Assembly: GCA_008080615.1 (NCBI GenBank)
Contig: VIKJ01000007.1
Coordinates: 1 to 13,856 of the forward strand
DNA: 13,856 nucleotides
DNA from: Chitinophagaceae bacterium
GTDB lineage: Bacteria; Bacteroidota; Bacteroidia; Chitinophagales; Chitinophagaceae
Reading direction: 5' to 3'
This document shows, in pieces, positions 1 through 6,881 of the stretch (positions within the stretch are counted from its first letter, which is position 1; every line of letters begins with the position of its first letter). A program made the translations under genes and the position numbers. The notes below the pieces were generated by a model. It saw only the letters and a list, made by a program, of their open reading frames with translations, was not told the origin of the DNA and searched no databases.

Positions 1-776
1 TAGGAGGTAATATTTCTTATATCATTACTGGCGGTGCTGCTTGTCAGGTTAAATTGTTGCGCATTTTTAACGCAGCGCAAGTGCCGGTTTATGAAGGGTA
101 TGGCCCAACAGAAAATAGTCCGGTAATTTGTGTGAATCGCCAATCTGAGGGAGGCACTAAGTTTGGCACAGTTGGACCTCCTATTTCGGGTATTCAAGTT
201 AAGCTGGCCGAAGATGGTGAAATTTTAGTAGCAGGCCCATGTGTAATGAAAGGGTATTACAAACGCCCCGATCTTACTGCAGAAACTATTGTAGATGGTT
301 GGTTGCTAACGGGGGATATTGGTATTTGGGTAAACGACAAATACCTTAAAATAACCGACCGTAAAAAAGAGTTGTTTAAAACCAGTGGTGGTAAATATGT
401 GGCCCCTCAGCCAATCGAAAATAAATTAAAAGAAAGTCCATTTGTAGAACAGGTAATGGTGGTAGGATCGGAAAGAAAATTTGTAGGTGCATTAATTGTT
501 CCCTCATTTCCTACTTTAAAAGAATGGATGCGCGAAAAAGGAATACCATTTACAACCAATGAAGATGTTGTTCATCATCCAAAAGTGTTGGAGTTATATA
601 GAGAATTGGTGGAGAGCTTTAATAAATTTTTTAATCACGTAGAACAGATTAAAAAATTTGAATTATTGCCTAGAGAATGGACCATTGAAACGGGTGAAAT
701 GACCCCTAAATTAAGTTTAAAAAGAAAAGTGGTGATGGAGAAATTTAACCATGCCATCGAAAGGATTTATGCCTGA
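1..776 (+). CDS. Long-chain acyl-CoA synthetase (AMP-forming), 5'-truncated by window start
   Basis: This is the C-terminal 257 residues of an adenylate-forming enzyme that activates fatty acids to acyl-AMP and then acyl-CoA. The reading frame is open from base 3, and the first residues GGNISYIITGGAA match the GG(R)xxxxxSGGAA core of the FadD15-like long-chain family, so the start lies outside the window. Visible motifs, in order, are YGPTE (from about base 99; adenine and phosphate binding), LTGD (about 307-318), DRKKELFKTSGGKYVAP (hinge and C-terminal subdomain, from about 356), and PKLSLKRK near the end, which carries the lysine needed for adenylation. All key C-terminal motifs are intact and there is no frameshift, so the gene looks functional. 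The family is usually near 600 residues, so roughly 60% is missing here. The substrate chain length cannot be read from this part. The 3' end overlaps the downstream kinase gene by 8 bp, which suggests co-transcription. Confidence 0.9.
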   Translation, partial: GGNISYIITGGAACQVKLLRIFNAAQVPVYEGYGPTENSPVICVNRQSEGGTKFGTVGPPISGIQVKLAEDGEILVAGPCVMKGYYKRPDLTAETIVDGWLLTGDIGIWVNDKYLKITDRKKELFKTSGGKYVAPQPIENKLKESPFVEQVMVVGSERKFVGALIVPSFPTLKEWMREKGIPFTTNEDVVHHPKVLELYRELVESFNKFFNHVEQIKKFELLPREWTIETGEMTPKLSLKRKVVMEKFNHAIERIYA

Positions 777-1887
777 GTCTAATTCGTTATTGTCTATTTT
801 GGTTGTAGAAGACAACCCGGCAGATTTATTTGTGTTGGAAGGATTATTATGGAAAACTCGCTTGCACATTCATAAAATTTTTAAAGCGGATAGTTATGCG
901 CATGCGGCTGAATTGTTAGCAACTGTTCAACCTCATCTCATTTTCTTAGACCTTTCTTTGCTAGACAGCACCGGCCTCGCTTCTTTTTCGCATATCAATC
1001 AAATTGCACCTTCGGTTCCCATAATTGTACTTACTGGTTTATCTGATATGGATATGGCTTTAGAAACCATGGCCAATGGTGCACAGGATTATTTGGTAAA
1101 AGGTGAATTTGATGAAAAGTTGCTATCTAAGTCTATCCAATATAGTATTGAGCGAAAGAAAAACTTAGAAAATATCATCAATGCTCATATTGCAATGGAG
1201 CAAAAATTAGAAGAAGCCCGCATTATCAAACAAAAGGAAATTGCCGAAGCCGTAATTGTAGCACAGGAAAAAGAACGCCATGATATTAGCAGAGAGTTAC
1301 ATGATAATGTAAATCAACAACTCACTGTGGCGATGATGTATATTGCTTCTGCCGAAAAAAAGCAAGAAGGAGGTTCTGAAATTTTAAAACAATCGGCCAG
1401 TTTTATTTTAAATGCAATTGAAGAAATTCGCAGCCTTACCAAAAATTTAGTTACCCCTTTAATTAAAGATTTTGGTTTAGTTAAAGCCATTGAAAGTGCA
1501 CTGGAAGATGTGAGTATGTTGCAAAAAATGCAAATAACATTTAATGCAGACAGTTTTTATGAAGCCGATATTCAATATGATTTTAAATTAAGTGTATTTA
1601 GAATTATTCAAGAGCAGTTGAACAATGTTTTAAAACATGCTAGTGCTACGCACTTAACAATAGAACTTGGCAGAGAAGCAAATAAAATTATCCTGCTCAT
1701 TTCTGATGATGGCATTGGCTTTGAACAGGCTACTCAAAAAGAAGGTATTGGTATTTATAATATCAGCAGTAGGGTAGAACTTTTTGATGGGATTATGAAT
1801 ATTTGCAGTGCCCCAGATAAAGGGTGCTCTATGTATATAGAGTTTCCTGTTACCTCTTCAATGTTAGTAGATAGATCTATTCCATAA
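769..1887 (+). CDS. Soluble receiver-domain / HisKA_3 histidine kinase fusion
   Basis: This is a signalling protein of 372 residues from the chosen start. An N-terminal response-regulator receiver domain (about 8-125) shows the acidic pair E14-D15, phosphoacceptor D61 in LIFLDLS, T89 and K111. A charged, probably coiled-coil linker (about 126-165) leads to a HisKA_3 dimerisation domain with the H-box ERHDISRELHDNVNQQ, where H178 is the predicted phosphorylated histidine. A HATPase_c domain follows, with N-box EQLNN (about 282-286), DDGIGF (313-318) and GIGIYNI (326-332). There is no signal peptide or membrane segment, so it is probably cytosolic and receives its input through phosphotransfer to the receiver. 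The partner is unknown and no separate DNA-binding regulator lies nearby. The ATG at 769 is preferred because GAAAGG sits just upstream and the receiver then starts after about 10 residues. An in-frame ATG at 751 would add six residues and enlarge the overlap with the synthetase gene. The gene end overlaps the convergent neighbour by 11 bp. Confidence 0.88.
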   Translation: MPESNSLLSILVVEDNPADLFVLEGLLWKTRLHIHKIFKADSYAHAAELLATVQPHLIFLDLSLLDSTGLASFSHINQIAPSVPIIVLTGLSDMDMALETMANGAQDYLVKGEFDEKLLSKSIQYSIERKKNLENIINAHIAMEQKLEEARIIKQKEIAEAVIVAQEKERHDISRELHDNVNQQLTVAMMYIASAEKKQEGGSEILKQSASFILNAIEEIRSLTKNLVTPLIKDFGLVKAIESALEDVSMLQKMQITFNADSFYEADIQYDFKLSVFRIIQEQLNNVLKHASATHLTIELGREANKIILLISDDGIGFEQATQKEGIGIYNISSRVELFDGIMNICSAPDKGCSMYIEFPVTSSMLVDRSIP

Positions 1888-3433
1888 CCCTTTTCTTAGC
1901 AGCTAAAAACTTTTGGCGAATAATGGTTTGTACATTTTTTTGCTGAATCTTGCTTTCTAACCAACTCACCATATCCAAATACATAAAAGCCCTATTCTCT
2001 AATTTTTGTTCCGTCATGCAGGTTAACTTCTGCAAGAGCTCTTCGAACAATGGTTTTACTTTTTTGGGAGATACTCTAAAGGCATTTTTTAAAAAACTAA
2101 ACATAGCTTCTTCCGCTGTGCTTAGGTTTTGCATTTTAGCCATAAAGCGATAAACCGATTTTAATAGGTATTCTAAAATTTCGAAATTGCCTAGTTCAAA
2201 ATGGGCAATCAAGTGTAGTAATCGCGCATAGCACTGTAAATCGGTTCTTAGATCTACTTTTAAATGAATGATTTTATTGAGGTAATCAATACTTTTTTCA
2301 AAGTCTCCACTGCCAAAATAGAGAGAAGCAATTTTATAATAAAATACCAAAATTCTGTGACGATCTAAATACAGTTCATATTCTTTAAGCTTGGCTTCTA
2401 TTTCGGGAACAAGGCTTAAACCCTTGGTAAAACTCCCCTCCATGAAATGCTTATTTATCTTGGCTGTATATAAATACGTAAATGTTTGAATCAGGTTATT
2501 CTGATTGTTCTGCACCACCGGTGATTGAATGAATTTTTCAAAAACCAAAATTGTTTCATTGAATTTTCTATAATTTCTTAAATCAAAATGTGCCGATATT
2601 AAATTGTGTAAGCCTTTTATATAGTGTGCTGTTTCTACCTCTATCATTTTGGGCTCTGCCTCAAATAAGTCTACCCATTTTTGAGTATATCTGTAATAAA
2701 GTAAAAAGTCTTGTGTAATAAATGCATACCAGCAGTAACACTGGTATAAATACAAACGTTCATAAAACCCTTTGTAGAAGCCCGATTCGGCAAATACAGG
2801 GTGCTGAAAATATTGGTCTAATGCAGCTTTGTCTTCTTCATTTCGGGCATGGCCATGTTTAATATACCATCCATACAACAACAAGGAATAATTAGATAAA
2901 GTGCTGATAACGGAAAGCCGTTGGTTGGTTTCATCAACTTCATTGCAAAGCATTTCTGCCCTGTTTTGCATACTTCGGGTGATATGCAATCCCTCAATTT
3001 TTTTCTCTAGAAAAAGTACTTGCTGAATATAGGTTACCTGATTATTGGCCTTGGCTAATTCCTTAATTCTATCTAGAATTTTTAAGCTTTGCAGGTAAAG
3101 TCCCTTATTATATAAAATTCGGGCAAAGTCTAATTGTTCGTGCAACTGAAGGTCTATATTATCTCCTTGCTTTAATAAACGGATGCTGCTTAAAATTTCC
3201 TGGTATAAATGCCCTTTTAAATTAGAAAGCTGTTGTTTTTGAATGCTTTTGTTTTTTGCCAATAATACAGCCTCATCATATTGCTTCATTTTATCCAATG
3301 CGTCAAAAAGCTGGATCACTTTTAGGTTACCCGAAGCCGAGTTTCTGGTCATATAGAGCTTAAAATTGCGCTTTTCGGCCCTTTCCATACTCTGGATCAG
3401 CTGAAATAAGGCATCTGTATTGCGGTTGGGCAT
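1877..3433 (-). CDS. Conserved helical-repeat (TPR-like) protein of unknown function
   Basis: This is a 518-residue protein of unknown function. The sequence is almost entirely predicted helix, with many Leu, Tyr and Phe residues spaced as in TPR-type repeats. The clearest repeat-like stretches are about 97-130 (HEQLDFARILYNKGLYLQSL) and about 361-395 (ILVFYYKIASLYFGSGDFEK and on). The N-terminus, with ERAEKRNFKLYM at 17-28 followed by LFDALDKMKQYDE at 42-54, resembles an uncharacterised family I associate with Bacteroidota; this is memory of the family and was not searched. No signal peptide, transmembrane segment or catalytic motif is visible, so a cytosolic scaffold or protein-interaction role is possible but unproven. 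The gene is convergent to the kinase gene, overlapping it by 11 bp, and divergent from the leu/ilv operon. It probably has its own promoter in the 207-bp gap, but I could not pick a convincing -33/-7 pair. The start ATG (complement of 3431-3433) has no Shine-Dalgarno sequence. Confidence 0.8.
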   Translation of the reverse strand: MPNRNTDALFQLIQSMERAEKRNFKLYMTRNSASGNLKVIQLFDALDKMKQYDEAVLLAKNKSIQKQQLSNLKGHLYQEILSSIRLLKQGDNIDLQLHEQLDFARILYNKGLYLQSLKILDRIKELAKANNQVTYIQQVLFLEKKIEGLHITRSMQNRAEMLCNEVDETNQRLSVISTLSNYSLLLYGWYIKHGHARNEEDKAALDQYFQHPVFAESGFYKGFYERLYLYQCYCWYAFITQDFLLYYRYTQKWVDLFEAEPKMIEVETAHYIKGLHNLISAHFDLRNYRKFNETILVFEKFIQSPVVQNNQNNLIQTFTYLYTAKINKHFMEGSFTKGLSLVPEIEAKLKEYELYLDRHRILVFYYKIASLYFGSGDFEKSIDYLNKIIHLKVDLRTDLQCYARLLHLIAHFELGNFEILEYLLKSVYRFMAKMQNLSTAEEAMFSFLKNAFRVSPKKVKPLFEELLQKLTCMTEQKLENRAFMYLDMVSWLESKIQQKNVQTIIRQKFLAAKKRVME

Positions 3434-3460
3434 CGTATTTTAATTGAAACAAAAACCAAT

Positions 3461-3501
3461 ACTGTAAAGGGTTTCAGCCTAAATAGCCCCCTTTGCACAG
3501 T
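3461..3501. promoter_or_regulatory. Imperfect inverted repeat upstream of the leu/ilv leader
   Basis: The left arm ACTGTAAAGGG (3461-3471) is complementary to the right side CCCTTT (3489-3494) plus ACAGT (3497-3501), with a two-base GC bulge at 3495-3496. That gives 11 base pairs around a 17-base centre. It lies between the divergent start at 3433 and the leader ORF at 3507. It could be an operator at a divergent promoter, or an RNA hairpin in the 5' leader if transcription starts further upstream. The sequence does not decide between these, and chance pairing in a 207-bp gap is possible. Confidence 0.4.
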
Positions 3502-3506
3502 GTATA

Positions 3507-3539
3507 ATGGAACCAATCTTGATTCTATTTCGAAGATAA
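3507..3539 (+). CDS. Putative branched-chain amino acid leader peptide, MEPILILFRR
   Basis: This ten-codon ORF (ATG at 3507, TAA at 3537-3539) contains four consecutive branched-chain codons, ATC-TTG-ATT-CTA (Ile-Leu-Ile-Leu, 3516-3527). No longer in-frame start exists, because a TAA lies upstream at 3480-3482. It sits 101 bp before leuA and 19 bp before a long hairpin with a T run. This is the arrangement of leader-peptide attenuators of amino-acid operons such as ilv and leu leaders in proteobacteria. Ribosome stalling at these codons when Leu- or Ile-tRNA is scarce would change folding of the downstream RNA. There is no Shine-Dalgarno sequence, which is normal for this phylum. The ORF is very short, so the call rests on codon content plus context; translation has not been shown. 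Confidence 0.6.
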   Translation: MEPILILFRR

Positions 3540-3558
3540 GACATTCTAAATTCGAATC

Positions 3559-3619
3559 AGACAGGCCGTACTGTTGTTATTTAAGGCAATCAATAGCAAT
3601 AGATACGTGCCTGTCTTTT
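3559..3619 (+). terminator. Putative attenuator hairpin of the leu/ilv operon
   Basis: The outer stem pairs AGACAGGCCGTA (3559-3570) with TACG-T-GCCTGTCT (3604-3616), giving 12 base pairs with one bulged T at 3608. After a small internal loop, an inner stem of 9 pairs (3573-3581 with 3592-3600, two of them G-U) closes a 10-base loop at 3582-3591. The run TTTT at 3616-3619 follows the stem directly, as in an intrinsic terminator. Its position between the Ile/Leu-rich mini-ORF and leuA points to conditional termination. Upstream, TTCGAA at 3529-3534 (inside the mini-ORF) can pair with TTCGAA at 3551-3556, a candidate pause hairpin that a translating ribosome would cover. I found only weak AT-rich pairing for an antiterminator, between about 3547-3555 and 3574-3583. 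The U run is short, so termination strength is uncertain. Confidence 0.55.
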
Positions 3620-3640
3620 CATCTACATTAACCAAGCAAT

Positions 3641-4807
3641 ATGGACCAGAAAGTACACATTTTTGATACCACACTACGCGATGGGGAGCAAGTGCCAGGC
3701 TGTAAACTCAATACCAAGGAAAAACTGCATTTAGCCGTTCAGCTAGAAGAATTGGGGGTAGATATTATTGAAGCAGGGTTCCCTATTTCTAGCCCAGGCG
3801 ATTTTGAATCTGTGAGTCAAATTGCTAAAGTGATTAAGCATGCTACTGTTTGTGGATTAACTAGGGCTGTTCAAAAAGATATTGAAGTAGCTGCCCAAGC
3901 ATTAAAATACGCTGTTCGACCTCGCATTCACACGGGTATTGGCACTTCTGATTTTCATATAAAATCTAAATTTAACTCTACCAGAGAAGAAATTATTGCT
4001 AGAGCTATTCAGGCGGTAAAATGGGCAAAGAATTTTGTAGACGATGTAGAGTTTTTTGCAGAAGATGCCGGGCGTACCGATAATGAATACCTAGCTCGTG
4101 TTGTTGAAGCCGTGATTGCTGCTGGTGCTACTGTAGTGAATATCCCAGATACCACGGGATATTGTTTGCCCGACCAATATGGCCAAAAAATAGCCTACTT
4201 AATGAACAATGTACCCAACGTAGACAAAGCTATCTTATCTTGTCATTGTCACAATGATTTAGGCTTGGCTACTGCTAATTCTATTAGTGGAGTTATCAGT
4301 GGCGCGCGTCAAATTGAGTGTACTATTAATGGTTTAGGTGAAAGAGCGGGCAATACTTCATTGGAAGAAGTAGTGATGATTATTGAACAGCACAAACATT
4401 TGGGTTTATATACAAACGTGAAAACGCAAATGCTTAATCCTTTAAGTAGAGAAGTGGCAGATATTATGCGAATGCCAGTTCAACCCAATAAAGCCATTGT
4501 GGGTTCGAATGCTTTTTCTCATTCCTCTGGAATTCACCAAGATGGATTTTTGAAAGATGCACAAACCTATGAAACCATTAATCCAGAGCAGGTTGGGGCA
4601 GAAGGCAGTAAGATTGTATTAACTGCTCGCAGCGGAAGAAGTGCATTGGCATATCGTTTTCAAAAATTGGGGTATGAGTTTACTAGAAATGATATTGACT
4701 TTTTATACGAACAGTTTGTACTTGTTGCCGACGGGAAAAAAGAAGTAATAGAAACAGATTTGCGCAAGATGGCAGAAGCCTATGTACGCGAAAAAGAAAT
4801 TGCATAA
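3641..4807 (+). CDS. leuA: 2-isopropylmalate synthase, short form without regulatory domain
   Basis: LeuA condenses acetyl-CoA with 2-oxoisovalerate to 2-isopropylmalate, the first committed step of leucine synthesis. It is a DRE-TIM metallolyase. FDTTLRDGEQVPG at 8-20 carries the catalytic Arg13 and metal ligand Asp14, HCHNDLGLATANS at 202-214 supplies metal-binding His202 and His204, and GLGERAGN at 231-238 completes the site. SGIHQDGFLKD follows at 296-306. At 388 residues it ends shortly after the catalytic and linker regions. Classical LeuA proteins are near 500 residues, with a C-terminal allosteric domain that binds leucine, and that domain is absent here. The stop is clean and leuC starts 12 bp later, so this is not a frameshift. 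The neighbours leuC, leuD and leuB argue against homocitrate or citramalate synthase, though sequence alone cannot fully exclude a broader substrate range. It is the first gene of the operon, directly behind the putative attenuator. Confidence 0.93.
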   Translation: MDQKVHIFDTTLRDGEQVPGCKLNTKEKLHLAVQLEELGVDIIEAGFPISSPGDFESVSQIAKVIKHATVCGLTRAVQKDIEVAAQALKYAVRPRIHTGIGTSDFHIKSKFNSTREEIIARAIQAVKWAKNFVDDVEFFAEDAGRTDNEYLARVVEAVIAAGATVVNIPDTTGYCLPDQYGQKIAYLMNNVPNVDKAILSCHCHNDLGLATANSISGVISGARQIECTINGLGERAGNTSLEEVVMIIEQHKHLGLYTNVKTQMLNPLSREVADIMRMPVQPNKAIVGSNAFSHSSGIHQDGFLKDAQTYETINPEQVGAEGSKIVLTARSGRSALAYRFQKLGYEFTRNDIDFLYEQFVLVADGKKEVIETDLRKMAEAYVREKEIA

Positions 4808-4819
4808 ATAAAACCATCC

Positions 4820-6220
4820 ATGGGAAAAACATTATTCGATAAAATTTGGGACAAACATGTTGTAGAAAAAATACAGGACGGACCTTCTGTTTTGTATATT
4901 GATACGCATTTTATTCATGAAGTTACTAGCCCGCAGGCGTTTAAAGGAATTGAAAATCGCGGTGTTGAATTGTTCAGGCCCAAGCAAACCATTGCAACTG
5001 CCGATCACAACGTGCCTACTTTAAATCAGCACCTGCCCATTAAAGACGAATTGTCTCGAATGCAGGTAGAACAACTCATCAACAACTGCCAAAAGCACGG
5101 AGTTGAATTGTATGGGTTGGGTCATCCTTATCAAGGAATTGTGCATGTAATTGGGCCAGAATTGGGTATTACACAGCCAGGTACTACTATTGTTTGTGGA
5201 GACAGCCATACATCTACGCATGGTGCATTTGGTGCAATTGCATTTGGTATTGGCACTAGCGAAGTAGAAATGGTTTTTGCTTCACAATGTGTATTGCAAA
5301 CCAAGCCTAAAACCATGCGGATCAATATCAATGGTGAATTGCAAAAAGGCGTTGTTTCAAAAGATATTATACTCTATATCATTGCACAAATTTCTGCAAG
5401 TGGGGCAACTGGTTATTTTGTAGAATATGCTGGCACTACCATCAAAGCTTTGTCGATGGAAGCCCGTATGACCATTTGTAATATGAGTATCGAAATGGGC
5501 GCAAGAGGTGGAATGATTGCCCCAGATGAAACTACTTTTAATTATATACGCGGAAGAGCATTTGCGCCAAAAACGGCTGTATGGGAAGAGCATAAGCAAG
5601 CCTGGAAAAAACTGTACTCCGATGCAGATGCCAAGTTTGATGCAGAAATTCATATCAACGCAGCGGATATTCAACCTATGATTACTTATGGAACCAATCC
5701 GGGATTGGGCATTGCCATTAATGGAAATATTCCTGTAGTAGAAAATATAACAGACGAAGGTGAACAAAGAAATATTGAAAAAGCCTTGCAATACATGGGG
5801 CTTAAAAGTGGAGCTTCTTTAATTGGTATACCTGTACAACATGTGTTTATAGGAAGTTGTACCAATTCTAGGATAGAAGATTTAAGAGAAGTAGCTGCAT
5901 TGGTAAAAGGAAAAAAGAAGCATGATCAAATTAAAGTGATGATTGTGCCTGGTTCTCAACAAGTAGCCAAGCAGGTTCATGCAGAAGGATTGGATCGCAT
6001 TTTTGCCGAAGCGGGTTTTCAAATTAGGCAAGCAGGTTGTAGTGCTTGTTTAGGTATGAATGAAGATAAAATTCCTGCTGGAGAATATTGCATTAGTACC
6101 AGCAATAGAAATTTTGAAGGTCGTCAGGGTGCGGGTGCCAGAACCTTATTAGCTAGTCCGCTTACGGCTGCTGCTGCTGCCATTACTGGTGTGGTAACAG
6201 ATGTAAGAGAAATGATGTAA
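4820..6220 (+). CDS. leuC: 3-isopropylmalate dehydratase large subunit
   Basis: LeuC, with LeuD, isomerises 2-isopropylmalate to 3-isopropylmalate through a [4Fe-4S] aconitase-type centre. The protein has 466 residues, the usual bacterial length. The three cluster cysteines are visible: C347 in IGSCTNSR and C407 and C410 in AGCSACLGMN. Other aconitase-family signatures are TADHNVPT (60-67) and CGDSHTSTHGAFGAIAFGIG (126-145). The C-terminus with NRNFEGRQG is intact. The ATG at 4820 lies 12 bp after leuA and gives the expected N-terminus MGKTLFDKIWDKH. The cytosolic enzyme requires LeuD, which is encoded next. Confidence 0.97.
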   Translation: MGKTLFDKIWDKHVVEKIQDGPSVLYIDTHFIHEVTSPQAFKGIENRGVELFRPKQTIATADHNVPTLNQHLPIKDELSRMQVEQLINNCQKHGVELYGLGHPYQGIVHVIGPELGITQPGTTIVCGDSHTSTHGAFGAIAFGIGTSEVEMVFASQCVLQTKPKTMRININGELQKGVVSKDIILYIIAQISASGATGYFVEYAGTTIKALSMEARMTICNMSIEMGARGGMIAPDETTFNYIRGRAFAPKTAVWEEHKQAWKKLYSDADAKFDAEIHINAADIQPMITYGTNPGLGIAINGNIPVVENITDEGEQRNIEKALQYMGLKSGASLIGIPVQHVFIGSCTNSRIEDLREVAALVKGKKKHDQIKVMIVPGSQQVAKQVHAEGLDRIFAEAGFQIRQAGCSACLGMNEDKIPAGEYCISTSNRNFEGRQGAGARTLLASPLTAAAAAITGVVTDVREMM

Positions 6221-6270
6221 AAGCTGTTCATTAATAAACAGTCATTTTAAATTGTAATAAAATTAAATAA

Positions 6271-6855
6271 GTGAAAGCCTTACAAAAAATACAAAGCCGA
6301 TTTGTTCCCATGCCAATGGAAAATATTGATACGGATCAAATTATTCCTGCCCGCTTTTTAAAAGCCACTACCAGAGATGGTTTTGGAAAAAATTTATTTA
6401 GAGATTGGCGTTACGAAAACAATGATGAAACAAAGCCCAAGGCCGATTTTCCTTTGAATCAATCACAATACAGTGGAGAAATTTTAGTTGCAGGAAAAAA
6501 TTTTGGTTGTGGTTCTTCCAGAGAGCATGCTGCTTGGTCTTTATTAGACTATGGGTTTAATGCAGTGGTGTCTAGTTTTTTTGCAGACATATTTAAGAAC
6601 AATGCGTTGAACAATGGGGTATTGCCTGTAACAGTTTCGGATGCTTTTTTGCAAAAAATATTTGAACAAGGAAATGATGCTACTATCAGCATTGATATAG
6701 CTGCACAAACAATCACCATTGATGCTACAGGCAATCAGGAAAGTTTTGAGTTAAATCCTTATAAGAAAACCTGTTTGTTAAATGGGTATGACGATATTGA
6801 TTTTTTACTAAGCAAAAGAGACACCATTGCACAATTTGAAATGAATTTGAAATAG
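6271..6855 (+). CDS. leuD: 3-isopropylmalate dehydratase small subunit (GTG start)
   Basis: LeuD is the swivel-domain partner of LeuC in the isopropylmalate isomerase heterodimer. At 194 residues it has the normal length. It carries the family N-terminus PMENIDTDQIIPARFLK (15-31) and the substrate-recognition motif FGCGSSREHAAW (78-89). The start is GTG at 6271. The first internal ATG (6310) would begin right before ENIDTDQ and cut off the first beta strand, so the GTG start is favoured. The 50-bp gap after leuC is, with the gap before ilvC, one of the two longest in the operon. It is AT-rich and shows no convincing promoter. Confidence 0.95.
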   Translation: MKALQKIQSRFVPMPMENIDTDQIIPARFLKATTRDGFGKNLFRDWRYENNDETKPKADFPLNQSQYSGEILVAGKNFGCGSSREHAAWSLLDYGFNAVVSSFFADIFKNNALNNGVLPVTVSDAFLQKIFEQGNDATISIDIAAQTITIDATGNQESFELNPYKKTCLLNGYDDIDFLLSKRDTIAQFEMNLK

Positions 6856-6881
6856 ATATATCCGAAAGAGAACCTTTTATT

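Noticed and set aside
1950..2153. 67-codon plus-strand open frame inside the helical-repeat gene
   Set aside because: It is antisense to an intact 518-residue gene, with no homology signal or ribosome-binding context, so it is a chance frame.
3503..3508. Perfect TATAAT just before and overlapping the leader ATG
   Set aside because: It looks like a sigma-70 -10 box, but no -35 element sits 16-18 bp upstream, and the main sigma factor of Bacteroidota prefers TAnnTTTG with an upstream TTG. If it were real, transcription would start inside the mini-ORF, so it is noted as a caveat to the attenuator call.
5357..5791. 144-codon open frame antisense to leuC
   Set aside because: It is a shadow of the strongly conserved leuC frame. 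The translation is rich in Cys, Ile, Phe and His, with no recognisable domain or start context.
6169..6182. GCTGCTGCTGCTGCC triplet run near the leuC end
   Set aside because: It encodes a short alanine run near the LeuC C-terminus and is too short to be a meaningful microsatellite.
6224..6241. Small hairpin CTGTT/AACAG in the leuC-leuD gap
   Set aside because: It has only five pairs, mostly A-T, with an 8-base loop, so it is too weak to call a terminator inside an operon.
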